From Streptomyces fulvoviolaceus (lineage in GTDB: Bacteria; Actinomycetota; Actinomycetes; Streptomycetales; Streptomycetaceae), in contig NZ_JOEY01000013.1 in NCBI RefSeq assembly GCF_000718165.1, positions 1 to 64,000 of the forward strand: 64,000 nt of DNA. Direction: 5' to 3'. Each line of letters opens with the position of its first letter. Position 1 is the first letter of the stretch. A program made the translations under genes and the position numbers. Positions 1-8,057 of the stretch are shown piece after piece. The notes beneath the pieces were generated by a model, which saw only the letters and a program-made list of their open reading frames with translations, was not told the DNA's origin and did not search any database.

Positions 1-64
1 AGCAGAAGACGGCATACGAGATAGGAGTCCGTCTCGTGGGCTCGGAGATGTGTATAAGAGACAG
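1..64 (+). other. Illumina Nextera P7/i7 adapter (artefact)
   Basis: Bases 1-22 match the P7 flow-cell primer (lacking its first two bases), 23-30 (AGGAGTCC) read as an i7 index, and 31-64 match the Nextera read-2 transposon adapter ending in AGATGTGTATAAGAGACAG. This is library-construction sequence, not genome. Genomic DNA begins at about base 65, so this is the end of an assembly contig. Confidence 0.98.
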
Positions 65-1056
65 CCCCCTCACCGCCCCACCACTCGGAACCCTTCACCC
101 CCCAACCCCCCAGCGCCTCCACCGAGGTCGTCTCCGAGGAGCGGTCGGAGGTCCGTTCCGAGACCCCGTCCGGAAACTCCGTGGGATCCGCTCCCGGGGC
201 AGCCGCCCCTGCGGCAAGCAGTCCCACGGCCACCGCCCTCACCCGGGACGCCCCCACACGTGCCGCGTCCCAGGAGCCCGCCGCCACCCACCGGTCCGGG
301 TCCGGATCCGGTGTCTCCCTGGTCCGGTCGGAGGCGGTCACCGAGCGCCGCCCCGGCCCCGTCCTCGGCCCCCATCCGCTCCGGGTGCCGCCGGGCGAGC
401 TGCCCGGCCCCGCCGTCCCGGCGACTCCCCGACGCGGCCGACGCCGTACGGGCCTGATCGCCGCCACCGCCGTGGTCGCCGCCGGTGCCGTCGTCGCGAT
501 CGTCCTCACGACGATGTCCGGTCCGCCGGGCGACGACAAGGCGGGCTCCTCCCCGTCCGCCTCGTCGTCGCAGGGCGGGTCGGTCACCCCGAGCCCGTCG
601 CCCACCGTCGAGGGCACGTCGAGGCCACGCACCCTCCCGCCGGGCGCGCACGAGGAAGCGGGCGGGTTCGGCTGGGCGACGCCCACGGGCTGGCGGCGGG
701 ACGTGAAGACGGGGGCGGAGGTGCACTACACGTCCCCCGACGGCAAACAGGAACTCGCGGCCAAGTCCTCCCTCGCCCGCGGCGACCTGATGGAGACCTG
801 GAAGACCTCCGAGCAGAACGCCCACCAGGGCCGGGACTACCGCAAGATCCGGCTGGAGGAGACGGAGTTCCGCGGCAACCCCGCGGTCGTCTGGGAGTAC
901 ACCTTCACGCTCGAGGGCGTCCCCTGGCACGCCCGGCTGCTGGGCTTCAACGCGAACGGGAAATCGTACCAGATCAACACGTGGTACCAGCCGGACATCG
1001 AGACGCAGGCCCTCAAGACCTACGACAAGGTCAGGGACAGCTTCACGGTGCTGTGA
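65..1056 (+). CDS. Membrane protein, C-terminal part (probable Ser/Thr protein kinase extracellular region); 5' partial
   Basis: The reading frame is open from the adapter junction to the TGA at 1054-1056, so the true start lies outside the contig. The GTG at 181 is only an internal codon. Visible parts: a long Pro/Ser/Thr-rich linker, a basic stretch (PRRGRRRT), one transmembrane helix (about residues 91-111 counted from 181), a Ser/Pro-rich stalk, and a folded extracytoplasmic domain of about 130 residues. This linker-TM-sensor layout is typical of the C-terminal half of Streptomyces PknB-type kinases, but no kinase domain is present here, so the assignment is inference. A strong hairpin terminator follows. 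Confidence 0.6.
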
Positions 1057-1072
1057 GCGGCAACAGAGCCGA

Positions 1073-1104
1073 AGGGGCCCCGCGGTGCACACCGCGGGGC
1101 CCCT
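1073..1104. terminator. Bidirectional hairpin between convergent genes
   Basis: A perfect 14-bp stem (1073-1086 with 1091-1104, loop GCAC) lies between the kinase-like gene and the convergent permease gene. It has no T-tract, as is usual in Streptomyces. Confidence 0.85.
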
Positions 1105-1128
1105 CACGACGCTCGAAGGCGAGCGGGA

Positions 1129-2598
1129 TCAGCTGGAGACCTTGCCCACCTGGTCGCCGGTCCCGGCGGCCTCGACGACGGACACCTTCTTGCCCTTGAC
1201 GACGCTCTCCTTCACGAAGGCGACGACGATCACGACGGCCGCGACCAGCAGCGACAGCAGCACGGTCTCGCGCCCGTCGTGCTCGGTGTCGGTCAGCATG
1301 TAGCCGAGCACGAAGACGATCAGCGCGGCCGTCGCCCAGGTCAGATACGGGTACAGCCACATCTTCACCACGAGCTTCTCCGGCGCCTCGGCCTGGATGA
1401 TCTTCCGCATCCGCAGCTGCGAGAAGCAGATGACCAGCCAGACGAACAGGGCGACCGCACCGGAGGAGTTGACGAGGAAGAGGAAGACCGAGTCCGGGAA
1501 CTTGTAGTTGAAGAAGACGGCGACGAAGCCGAAGACGACCGAGGCGACGATCGCGGCCAGCGGCACACCACGACTCGTCGTCCGCGCGAAGGCCTTGGGC
1601 GCGTCCCCGCGCTGACCGAGAGAGAAGGCCATGCGGGAGGCCGTGTAGAGGCCGGAGTTGAGACAGGACAGCACGGACGTCAGCACGATGAAGTTCATGA
1701 TCTGGCCGGCGTGCGCGATCCCGAGGGAGTCGAGGGCGGCGACGTAGGAGCCGTCGTCCTGGATGGACTGGGAGTCCCAGGGCAGCAGGGTGACGACGAC
1801 GAAGATGGACCCGAGGTAGAAGACGCCGACACGCCAGATGATGCTGTTGGTCGACTTCGTGACGGCCCGCTGCGGGTCCTCCGACTCACCGGCGGCCAGG
1901 GTCGCGATCTCGCTGCCCATGAAGGAGAAGACGACGAGCAGGACACCGGTGAGGATGGCGCCGGGCCCGTTGGGCAGGAAGCCGCCGTGGTCGGTGAGGT
2001 TGGAGAGCCCCGCCTGGTCGGCGTCGACACCGGGCAGTACGCCGAACACGGCGAGCCCGCCGATGACGACGAACGCGCCGATCGCGACGACCTTGATCCC
2101 GGCGAACCAGAACTCGAACTCGCCGTAGGAGGCGACGGAGACCAGGTTGGTGGCGGTGAGCACGACCATCACGATGAGGGCCCACCCCCACTGCGGTACC
2201 TCGGGTATCCACCCTTCGAGGATCTTGGCTCCGGCGGTCGCCTCCACGGCGAGCACGACGACCCAGAAGAACCAGTACAGCCAGCCGATGGAGAACCCGG
2301 CCCAGCGCCCGAGCGCCCGGTCGGCGTGCGCGGAGAAGGATCCGGTGGTCGGATTGGCCACCGACATCTCGCCGAGCATCCGCATCACCAGCACCACGAG
2401 CGTGCCGACGAGGGCGTACGACAGGAGGATGCCGGGTCCCGCGGTGGCGATACCGGAGCTGGAGCCGACGAAGAGTCCGGCCCCGATGACACCGCCGATG
2501 GCGATCATCGAGAGGTGACGGTTCTTGAGTCCTGCGTGGAGACCGGTGTCGCCGGGGTCTGGGGATCTGGTCTCGGTCAGGGTCGGCTGCGAAGTCAT
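1129..2598 (-). CDS. Amino-acid permease (APC superfamily, GABA permease-like)
   Basis: A 489-residue secondary transporter that imports an amino acid across the cytoplasmic membrane by cation symport. About 12 hydrophobic helices are visible. The first carries the AAT-family signature (GGVIGAGLFVGSS) and a GEM sequence follows helix 2. The length fits the GabP/AnsP/ProY group, but the substrate cannot be read from sequence. Start: ATG at 2598 (MTSQPTLTE), preceded by GGAACTCC. A longer frame to 2676 has no better start and would add a basic extension. It diverges from rpiB, and the 206-bp gap holds a direct repeat that may control it. Confidence 0.9.
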   Translation of the reverse strand: MTSQPTLTETRSPDPGDTGLHAGLKNRHLSMIAIGGVIGAGLFVGSSSGIATAGPGILLSYALVGTLVVLVMRMLGEMSVANPTTGSFSAHADRALGRWAGFSIGWLYWFFWVVVLAVEATAGAKILEGWIPEVPQWGWALIVMVVLTATNLVSVASYGEFEFWFAGIKVVAIGAFVVIGGLAVFGVLPGVDADQAGLSNLTDHGGFLPNGPGAILTGVLLVVFSFMGSEIATLAAGESEDPQRAVTKSTNSIIWRVGVFYLGSIFVVVTLLPWDSQSIQDDGSYVAALDSLGIAHAGQIMNFIVLTSVLSCLNSGLYTASRMAFSLGQRGDAPKAFARTTSRGVPLAAIVASVVFGFVAVFFNYKFPDSVFLFLVNSSGAVALFVWLVICFSQLRMRKIIQAEAPEKLVVKMWLYPYLTWATAALIVFVLGYMLTDTEHDGRETVLLSLLVAAVVIVVAFVKESVVKGKKVSVVEAAGTGDQVGKVSS

Positions 2599-2710
2599 GG
2601 GGGGAGTTCCTTTGCGCCGGGTGAGCGGGTCCGCCGTACGAGCGGCGTACGGATCGGTCCAGTGAATCTGAGGCAAAGGAATTCTTGAACCTTTGATTCC
2701 AGATCGTTAC

Positions 2711-2731
2711 TTGAGGTTTTCCTGAGGTTTC
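2711..2731. promoter_or_regulatory. Helical-turn-spaced direct repeat, candidate operator
   Basis: TGAGGTTT occurs at 2712-2719 and again at 2723-2730, 11 bp apart (one helical turn), in the unusually AT-rich gap between the divergent permease and rpiB genes. The regulator is unknown. Confidence 0.3.
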
Positions 2732-2804
2732 GCGGTATTGCCGACTCATTTCCGGATCGGGCCCCCGCGCCGCCGCCCCGAAACAGTCGTGTCACACTCA
2801 TCCC

Positions 2805-3290
2805 ATGCGCGTGTATCTCGGCTCCGACCATGCGGGCTTCGAACTCAAGAACCACCTCGTCGACTGGCTCAGGGCGGCCGGCCACGACCCCGTGGACTGC
2901 GGTCCGCACATCTACGACGCCCAGGACGACTACCCCCCGTTCTGCCTCCGCGCCGCCGAGCGCACGGCGGCCGACCCCGACGCCCTCGGCATCGTGATCG
3001 GCGGCTCCGGCAACGGTGAGCAGATCGCGGCGAACAAGGTGAAGGGCGTGCGGGCGGCGCTGGCCTGGAGCGAGGAGACCGCGTCGCTCGGCCGGCAGCA
3101 CAACGACGCCAACGTCATCGCCGTGGGCGCACGGATGCACAGCGAGGACGAGGCGACCAAGTTCGTCGAGACGTTCCTGGCGACGCCGTTCTCGGGCGAC
3201 GAGCGCCACATCCGCCGCATCGAGATGCTGGCGGGCTACGAGACGACGGGCGACCTGCCGCCGATTCCGGCGCACCACCCGCAGCAGTGA
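2805..3290 (+). CDS. rpiB: Ribose-5-phosphate isomerase B
   Basis: Interconverts ribose 5-phosphate and ribulose 5-phosphate in the pentose phosphate pathway (cytoplasmic, dimeric). The 161-residue length suits RpiB. The N-terminal GSDHAGFELK motif (residues 6-15) binds substrate. The loop GGSGNGEQIAANK (from residue 66) carries Glu72 where the E. coli enzyme has a catalytic Cys, as known for the mycobacterial/actinobacterial subgroup. Start ATG at 2805. A DNA-glycosylase gene follows in the same direction, separated by repeats and hairpins. Confidence 0.95.
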   Translation: MRVYLGSDHAGFELKNHLVDWLRAAGHDPVDCGPHIYDAQDDYPPFCLRAAERTAADPDALGIVIGGSGNGEQIAANKVKGVRAALAWSEETASLGRQHNDANVIAVGARMHSEDEATKFVETFLATPFSGDERHIRRIEMLAGYETTGDLPPIPAHHPQQ

Positions 3291-3297
3291 AGTTCAG

Positions 3298-3470
3298 CCC
3301 CTCCGGCAAATCCAGCCCCTCCGGCAAACTCAGCCTCTCCGTCAAATTCAGCCCCTCCGGCGTTTGAGGAGCGGGGGTCCAGGGGGCGGAGCCCCCTGGG
3401 AGCGGGGTCGAAGGGGCGGCAGCCCCTGGGGATGGGAATGGGTAAGGGCGGCGGGGGCGACAAAGCCCCC
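3298..3470. repeat. Streptomyces intergenic repeat cluster (CAGCCCCTCCGGC type) with three hairpins
   Basis: Four imperfect tandem copies of CAGCCCCTCCGGCAAAY (about 3302-3364) lead into GTTTGAGGAGCGGGGGTC. Three GC stems follow: 3379-3387/3391-3399, 3412-3417/3422-3427 and 3453-3458/3465-3470. The same family recurs at 23805-23880. The stems may also end rpiB transcription. Confidence 0.8.
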
Positions 3471-3490
3471 ACACACGAACAGGAGCACCC

Positions 3491-4300
3491 GTGCCTGAGG
3501 GGCACACGATCCACCGGCTGGCGCTGGACTACGCCGACCGCTTCTCCGGCACGACCCCCCGCGTCACCAGCCCCCAGGGCAAGTTCTCCGACGCCGCCGA
3601 ACTCCTGACCGGCACCGAACTCATCCACACCGAGGCCCACGGCAAGCACCTGTTCCTGGGTTTCGCCGCGGAGACCTGGATCCACATCCACCTCGGCCTT
3701 TTCGGCAAGGTCAATTTCGGGCCGACCCCCGCACCCCCGCCCACGGACACGGTCCGCCTGCGCCTCGCGAACGACACCGCGTACGTGGACCTCCGCGGCC
3801 CGACGACCTGCTCGCTCATCACCCCCACCGAGAAGCACGCGATACACGACCGTCTCGGCCCCGACCCCCTCCGTGAGGACGCCGACCCGCGGACGGCGTA
3901 CCAGCGGATCTCCCGCAGCCGTACGACGATCGCCGCCCTGCTCATGGACCAGAAGGTCATCGCGGGCGTCGGCAACGTCTACCGCGCCGAGGTCCTCTTC
4001 CGGCACGGCATCGACCCGTACCGGACGGGCAAGGGCATCACCCCACGGCAGTGGGACGCGATCTGGACGGACCTCGTGGACCTCATGCGCGAGGGCGTCA
4101 GGAACAACCGCATCGACACCGTCCGCCCCGAACACACCCCGGAGGCGATGGGCCGCCCGCCCCGCGTCGACGACCACGGCGGCGAGGTCTACGTCTACCG
4201 CAGGGCCAACCTGGCCTGCCACATCTGTGGCGGCGAGATCCGCACCGCCGACCTCGCCGCCCGCAACCTCTTCTGGTGTCCGACCTGCCAGAAGCCCTGA
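3491..4300 (+). CDS. Fpg/Nei-family DNA glycosylase (endonuclease VIII-like)
   Basis: Base-excision repair enzyme that removes oxidised bases and nicks the AP site. The GTG start at 3491 is fixed because the family needs Pro2 as nucleophile and Glu3: the protein begins M-P-E-G-H-T-I-H-R, the Nei2 form. A lysine in HGKHLF sits in the expected beta-hairpin. The helix-two-turn-helix region (DQKVIAGVGNVYRAEVLF) is clear, and a C-terminal zinc finger C-x2-C...C-x2-C (CHICGG / CPTCQ) is intact. The length of 269 aa is normal. The RBS is AGGAGCACC. Confidence 0.93.
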   Translation: MPEGHTIHRLALDYADRFSGTTPRVTSPQGKFSDAAELLTGTELIHTEAHGKHLFLGFAAETWIHIHLGLFGKVNFGPTPAPPPTDTVRLRLANDTAYVDLRGPTTCSLITPTEKHAIHDRLGPDPLREDADPRTAYQRISRSRTTIAALLMDQKVIAGVGNVYRAEVLFRHGIDPYRTGKGITPRQWDAIWTDLVDLMREGVRNNRIDTVRPEHTPEAMGRPPRVDDHGGEVYVYRRANLACHICGGEIRTADLAARNLFWCPTCQKP

Positions 4301-4356
4301 GCGGGCGCCAAGCGCTCCGCTGGGAGTGCCACGATGTGCCGTCGATCGTCCGCGCC

Positions 4357-4465
4357 GTCGTGGCCGGTCGCGCCCACGCGGCGGAGCCGCACACGGACCG
4401 CGCCCCTTCAGGTCGCTGCCGAACCGCACACGGACCGCGCCCCTTCAGGTCGCTGCCGAACCGCA
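4357..4465. repeat. Dispersed intergenic repeat with a 37-bp perfect tandem duplication
   Basis: A reverse-oriented copy of the 'GGGGCGCGGGGCTGT...GCGGCTCCGCCGCG' family. The 37-bp unit beginning CCGCACACGGACCGCGCCCC is present twice back to back, at 4387-4423 and 4424-4460. It lies between the convergent glycosylase and acetyltransferase genes. Related copies are near 10977, 14849 and 21861. Confidence 0.8.
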
Positions 4466-4485
4466 GTGGACTCCGCCCGACCCGC

Positions 4486-5727
4486 TCAGAACCCGTGCGG
4501 CAGCCAAGGCGCGACGGCCGACCCGAACCCCACGGCCGCCTCGGCCAACGCCCCCTGCCGAACCTCCCGCACCAACCCGGCCGCCCCCAGTGCCGCCAGG
4601 CTCACCCCACCCAGGTACGCCGCCCCCAACTCCCGTACGGACAGGGCGAGATCGGCCGCGTCCGTCGTACGGTCGCAGGACGCCCCCTTCGCGTCCCCGG
4701 TCAGCCGCCAACGCCCCGCGTTCCAGGGGCAGAAGGCGTCCTCGACCTCGAACACGACGTCCACCGGCGCCTGATAGGTCCGCGCTTCCAGCGCACCCCC
4801 GACATCCACCAGCCGCAGGTGCAACGAGTCCCGCACCAGCAGCGAGCATCGCCGTACGTCCGACACCAGATGAAGCCACGGCTCGTCCAGCGGCCGCCGC
4901 CGCGCGTCGATCCTCGACGTGAGGTCGAGGTCGAACAGGAACCGCCACAGCGCGGCGTGCGCGGGCGCGTCCAGTGCCTCCAGGTCCGAGACCACCACCG
5001 TGCCCTTGGGGCCGGCGGCCTCCCAGTCCCCCTTGATCCGGAAGCGCACGAACCCGACGACCTCGCCGTCCCGCTCCGCCAGCACGCACTGCAGCGGCGA
5101 GGCGCCGTCCCGTTCGCTCTCCGGATCGAGCAGCCACAGCTGCTCCCAGCCGGGGATCCGGGCGACCATGCCCGGCCGCCGCGGCACCAGCTGTGCGTAC
5201 ACCGCCTCGCACGCGTCGAGCGCGTCGGCGGGCTTCGCGTAGCGCAGCCGTACGGCGTCGGTGCCGGGCGGCACGGTCAGTCGTACGCGCGTCGTGTCGA
5301 TCTCGGCGTTGACGTGGTGGGTCGCGGCGCCGTACCCGAAGCGGCCGTAGATCACGGGCTCGGAGGCCGTGAGCACGGCCAGCGGCTCGCCCCAGGAGCG
5401 CACGTCGTCCAGCTGGCGCCGCATCATCCCGGTCAGCAGCCCGCGCCGCCGGTGCGTCGCGGCCACGCTGACCATGGTGACGCCCGCGGCGGGCACCGCG
5501 GCCCCGCCGGGCACGGTCAGCCGGAAGCTGAAGGCTCCGGCCGTCCCGACGCACCGGTCGCCGTCCCAGGCGCCGATGGAACGGTCCCGCTCGGTGAGCT
5601 CGCGCCACAGCGCCCGCTCCTCGGCCGACTCCGGAGCCCCGCCGAAGGCGCGGATCAGGTTGTCGTACCACTCGTCCCAGTTGTCCTGCCGCAGCACCCG
5701 CAGGGCGGTCACCATGTCAGAGGCCAT
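4486..5727 (-). CDS. Eis-type GNAT N-acetyltransferase
   Basis: A 413-residue acetyltransferase of the Eis (enhanced intracellular survival) family: two GNAT folds and a sterol-carrier-like C-terminal domain. The acetyl-CoA loop is visible (V-S-V-A-x-T-H-R-R-R-G-L-L, about residues 85-97), as is the characteristic SEPxIYGRFGYG segment. The chain ends in Phe, whose terminal carboxylate acts as the catalytic base in this family. Mycobacterial Eis acetylates aminoglycosides; the natural substrate here is unknown. Start ATG at 5727, with an alternative at 5715. It diverges from the phosphatase gene. Confidence 0.9.
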   Translation of the reverse strand: MASDMVTALRVLRQDNWDEWYDNLIRAFGGAPESAEERALWRELTERDRSIGAWDGDRCVGTAGAFSFRLTVPGGAAVPAAGVTMVSVAATHRRRGLLTGMMRRQLDDVRSWGEPLAVLTASEPVIYGRFGYGAATHHVNAEIDTTRVRLTVPPGTDAVRLRYAKPADALDACEAVYAQLVPRRPGMVARIPGWEQLWLLDPESERDGASPLQCVLAERDGEVVGFVRFRIKGDWEAAGPKGTVVVSDLEALDAPAHAALWRFLFDLDLTSRIDARRRPLDEPWLHLVSDVRRCSLLVRDSLHLRLVDVGGALEARTYQAPVDVVFEVEDAFCPWNAGRWRLTGDAKGASCDRTTDAADLALSVRELGAAYLGGVSLAALGAAGLVREVRQGALAEAAVGFGSAVAPWLPHGF

Positions 5728-5889
5728 GAACCATGCCTACCAGGGCATTGCGGGACGAGCGAGGGAATTTCGTCTTGGCGGCGGCGCAACGGCTTTCTGT
5801 GAAGTTCACTGTGAAGTTGAACCTCGGACGGGGGACAAGTGGGACCTCCCGTGCCAAGCAGCTGGTCCGATGGATAGGGTCCCGAACTA

Positions 5890-7071
5890 ATGGCAGCAGG
5901 ACGAGAGCGGCGCGCGGAAGCCGAGACGTTCACGGCCCGGTTGAAGATGCAGTGGCACCGGGTCCGCGTCGGCCTGCGCAGAAGCGCCGTCGACTACTTC
6001 CGTGGCGACGGCTCGGACTGGGTCGCGCTGGCCGGTCTGTTCGTGACCGTTCCGGTGATCGCGGCCATGACACTGGTCAACTCGGTGTGGATCTCACCGG
6101 CCGCGCTGGTCCTCCCGATCGTCGCCGGCGGCCTGGTCCTGCGCCCGGCGAGCCTGCTCGGCCTGTACGCGGCCGCGGCCACGGCGCTGATCGTGGAGTC
6201 GGTCGAGCTGGGGCCGTACACGGAGGGCCCGTCCCGGGTCACCCCGGGCGTGGTGCTCGTGGTCGCCGCCTGCGGTTTCGTCGGCCTGCTCATCGCCCAG
6301 TTCCGCAGCCGGGTCGGTGTGCCCTGGCGGCGCGGTGGCACGATGCTCTTCGACCTGCGCGAGCGCATCCGCGTCCAGAGCAAGCTGCCGCAGCTGCCGC
6401 AGGGCTGGCACCGGGAGATGGCGCTGCGGCCCGCGGGCGGCCAGTCGTTCTCCGGTGACTTCGTTGTCGCGGCCCGGACGAACGGCGGGCGCACGATGGA
6501 GGTCGTGCTCACGGACGTGTCGGGCAAGGGCATGGACGCGGGGTCGCGGGCGCTGCTGCTGTCGGGCGCGTTCGGCGGCCTGCTGGGCTCGCTGCCCCCG
6601 CACGCGTTCCTGACCGCCGCCAACGGCTATCTGCTCCGCCAGGACTGGGACGAGGGCTTCGCGACCTCGATCCACCTGGTCCTGGACCTGGACTCCGGGG
6701 ACTACGAACTCTTCTCCGCGGGCCACCCGCCGGGCCTGCAGCTCAGTGCGGGCAGCGGCCGCTGGGAGGAGAAGGCAGCCGAGGGCCCGCTTCTCGGTGT
6801 GTACGACGGCGCCCAGTTCGACCCCGTGAAGGGATCGCTCCGCCCCGGCGACGTGTTGATGCTGTTCACAGACGGTCTGGTGGAGACCTCCGACCGCGAC
6901 ATAGTCGAAGGCATCGACCGCCTCACCGGCGAGGCCGACCGCTATGTCGCCGGCGGCTTCCACGGCGCCGCCTGGCACCTCATCGAGGCGGTCGCGAAGG
7001 ACGTCAACGACGACAGGGCCCTGCTGCTGATCTGCCGGGAAGGACCGACGGCCCAGGCGATGCCCCGCTGA
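5890..7071 (+). CDS. Membrane-anchored PP2C/SpoIIE-type serine phosphatase
   Basis: 393 residues. A basic N-terminal segment precedes three or four hydrophobic helices (about residues 44-142), then a cytoplasmic SpoIIE-type PPM phosphatase domain (about 165-385). Metal-binding motifs are present: G-D-F near the domain start, TDVSGKGMDAG in the middle, FTDGLVE and the closing DDRALLLI. Such proteins usually dephosphorylate anti-anti-sigma factors in the Streptomyces partner-switching network; no partner gene adjoins it here. Start ATG 5890, divergent from the Eis-type gene. Confidence 0.9.
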   Translation: MAAGRERRAEAETFTARLKMQWHRVRVGLRRSAVDYFRGDGSDWVALAGLFVTVPVIAAMTLVNSVWISPAALVLPIVAGGLVLRPASLLGLYAAAATALIVESVELGPYTEGPSRVTPGVVLVVAACGFVGLLIAQFRSRVGVPWRRGGTMLFDLRERIRVQSKLPQLPQGWHREMALRPAGGQSFSGDFVVAARTNGGRTMEVVLTDVSGKGMDAGSRALLLSGAFGGLLGSLPPHAFLTAANGYLLRQDWDEGFATSIHLVLDLDSGDYELFSAGHPPGLQLSAGSGRWEEKAAEGPLLGVYDGAQFDPVKGSLRPGDVLMLFTDGLVETSDRDIVEGIDRLTGEADRYVAGGFHGAAWHLIEAVAKDVNDDRALLLICREGPTAQAMPR

Positions 7072-7301
7072 CAGCCGCCACAGCTGCGGGCAGTCGTGCC
7101 GCTGGAGCGGCTCCCGACCCACAGTGAGCGGCACCCCGCCGGCGCGGGCGAGCGACACCCACCCCCGCCCAGACCGCCGCACCTGCCAAGCGACGGTGGT
7201 GGGGTTTTCCCCAGCCCGGATCCGCCAGCCGCCCTCATCGCCCACGCCCACCCCCGCTCCGTACGTTCGAGAGGACGACAAACGGACCGAAGGGACGAGC
7301 C

Positions 7302-8057
7302 ATGCCGGCCGACTGGGCTGTAGAACTGCACGGAGTCACCCGGCGCTACGGCCGCGGCGGCTCGGCCGTCCACGCCCTGCGCGGCATCGACCTGACCCTC
7401 GCACCCGGCACCTTCACGGCGGTGATGGGCCCCTCCGGCTCCGGCAAGTCCACCTTCCTCCAGTGCGCGGCAGGCCTCGACCGCCCCACCGCCGGCAAGG
7501 TCCGCCTCGGCGGCACGGAGATCACCGGCATGCGCGAGAACAAGCTCACGGCGCTGCGCCGCACCCGCCTGGGCTTCGTCTTCCAGGCGTTCAACCTCCT
7601 GCCCTCCCTCACGGTCGAGCAGAACGTCGTCCTCCCGATGCGCCTGGCCGGCCACCGCCCCGACCGCCGCCGCGCCGCCGAGGCGCTCGCCGAGGTCGGC
7701 CTGACCGACAAGGCCCGCCGCCGCCCCGGCCAGCTCTCCGGCGGCCAGCAGCAGCGCGTCGCGATCGCCCGCGCCCTGGTCACCCGCCCCGACGTCGTCT
7801 TCGCGGACGAGCCGACCGGAGCCCTGGACACCACGACGGCCGCCGAGATCCTCGCCCTGCTCCGCCAGGCCGTCGACACCCAGGGCGCCACGGTCGTCAT
7901 GGTCACCCACGACCCGTCGGCCGCCGCCTGGGCCGACCGCGTCCTGTTCCTGGCCGACGGCGAACTCGTCGACCACCTGGACCGCGCCCCCGCCGAGCGG
8001 ATCGCCGCCCGCATGACCGCCCTCACGGCGCGGCCCTCCGTAGGAGCGGCAGCCTGA
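7302..8057 (+). CDS. ABC transporter ATP-binding protein (MacB/LolD type)
   Basis: 251-residue ATPase that powers the FtsX-like permease encoded next. Walker A is G43-PSGSGKST, followed by the Q-loop (FVFQAFNLLP), signature LSGGQQQR, Walker B VVFADEP and an H-loop (MVTHD). It belongs to the MacB/LolD class that exports peptides, antibiotics or lipoproteins, or signals to partner proteins. Start ATG at 7302. Its TGA (8055-8057) overlaps the permease ATG at 8057, which shows translational coupling. Confidence 0.95.
   Translation: MPADWAVELHGVTRRYGRGGSAVHALRGIDLTLAPGTFTAVMGPSGSGKSTFLQCAAGLDRPTAGKVRLGGTEITGMRENKLTALRRTRLGFVFQAFNLLPSLTVEQNVVLPMRLAGHRPDRRRAAEALAEVGLTDKARRRPGQLSGGQQQRVAIARALVTRPDVVFADEPTGALDTTTAAEILALLRQAVDTQGATVVMVTHDPSAAAWADRVLFLADGELVDHLDRAPAERIAARMTALTARPSVGAAA

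Noticed and set aside
36..1199. Long forward frame starting M-G-S-E-M-C-I-R-D-S, and a similar one at 50-457
   Set aside because: They begin inside the Nextera adapter (M-C-I-R-D-S and M-Y-K-R-Q are adapter translations) and lie out of frame with the real gene.
3298..3365. Possible CRISPR array from the repeated CAGCCCCTCCGGC units
   Set aside because: Units are back to back without unique spacers of constant length and there are no cas genes.
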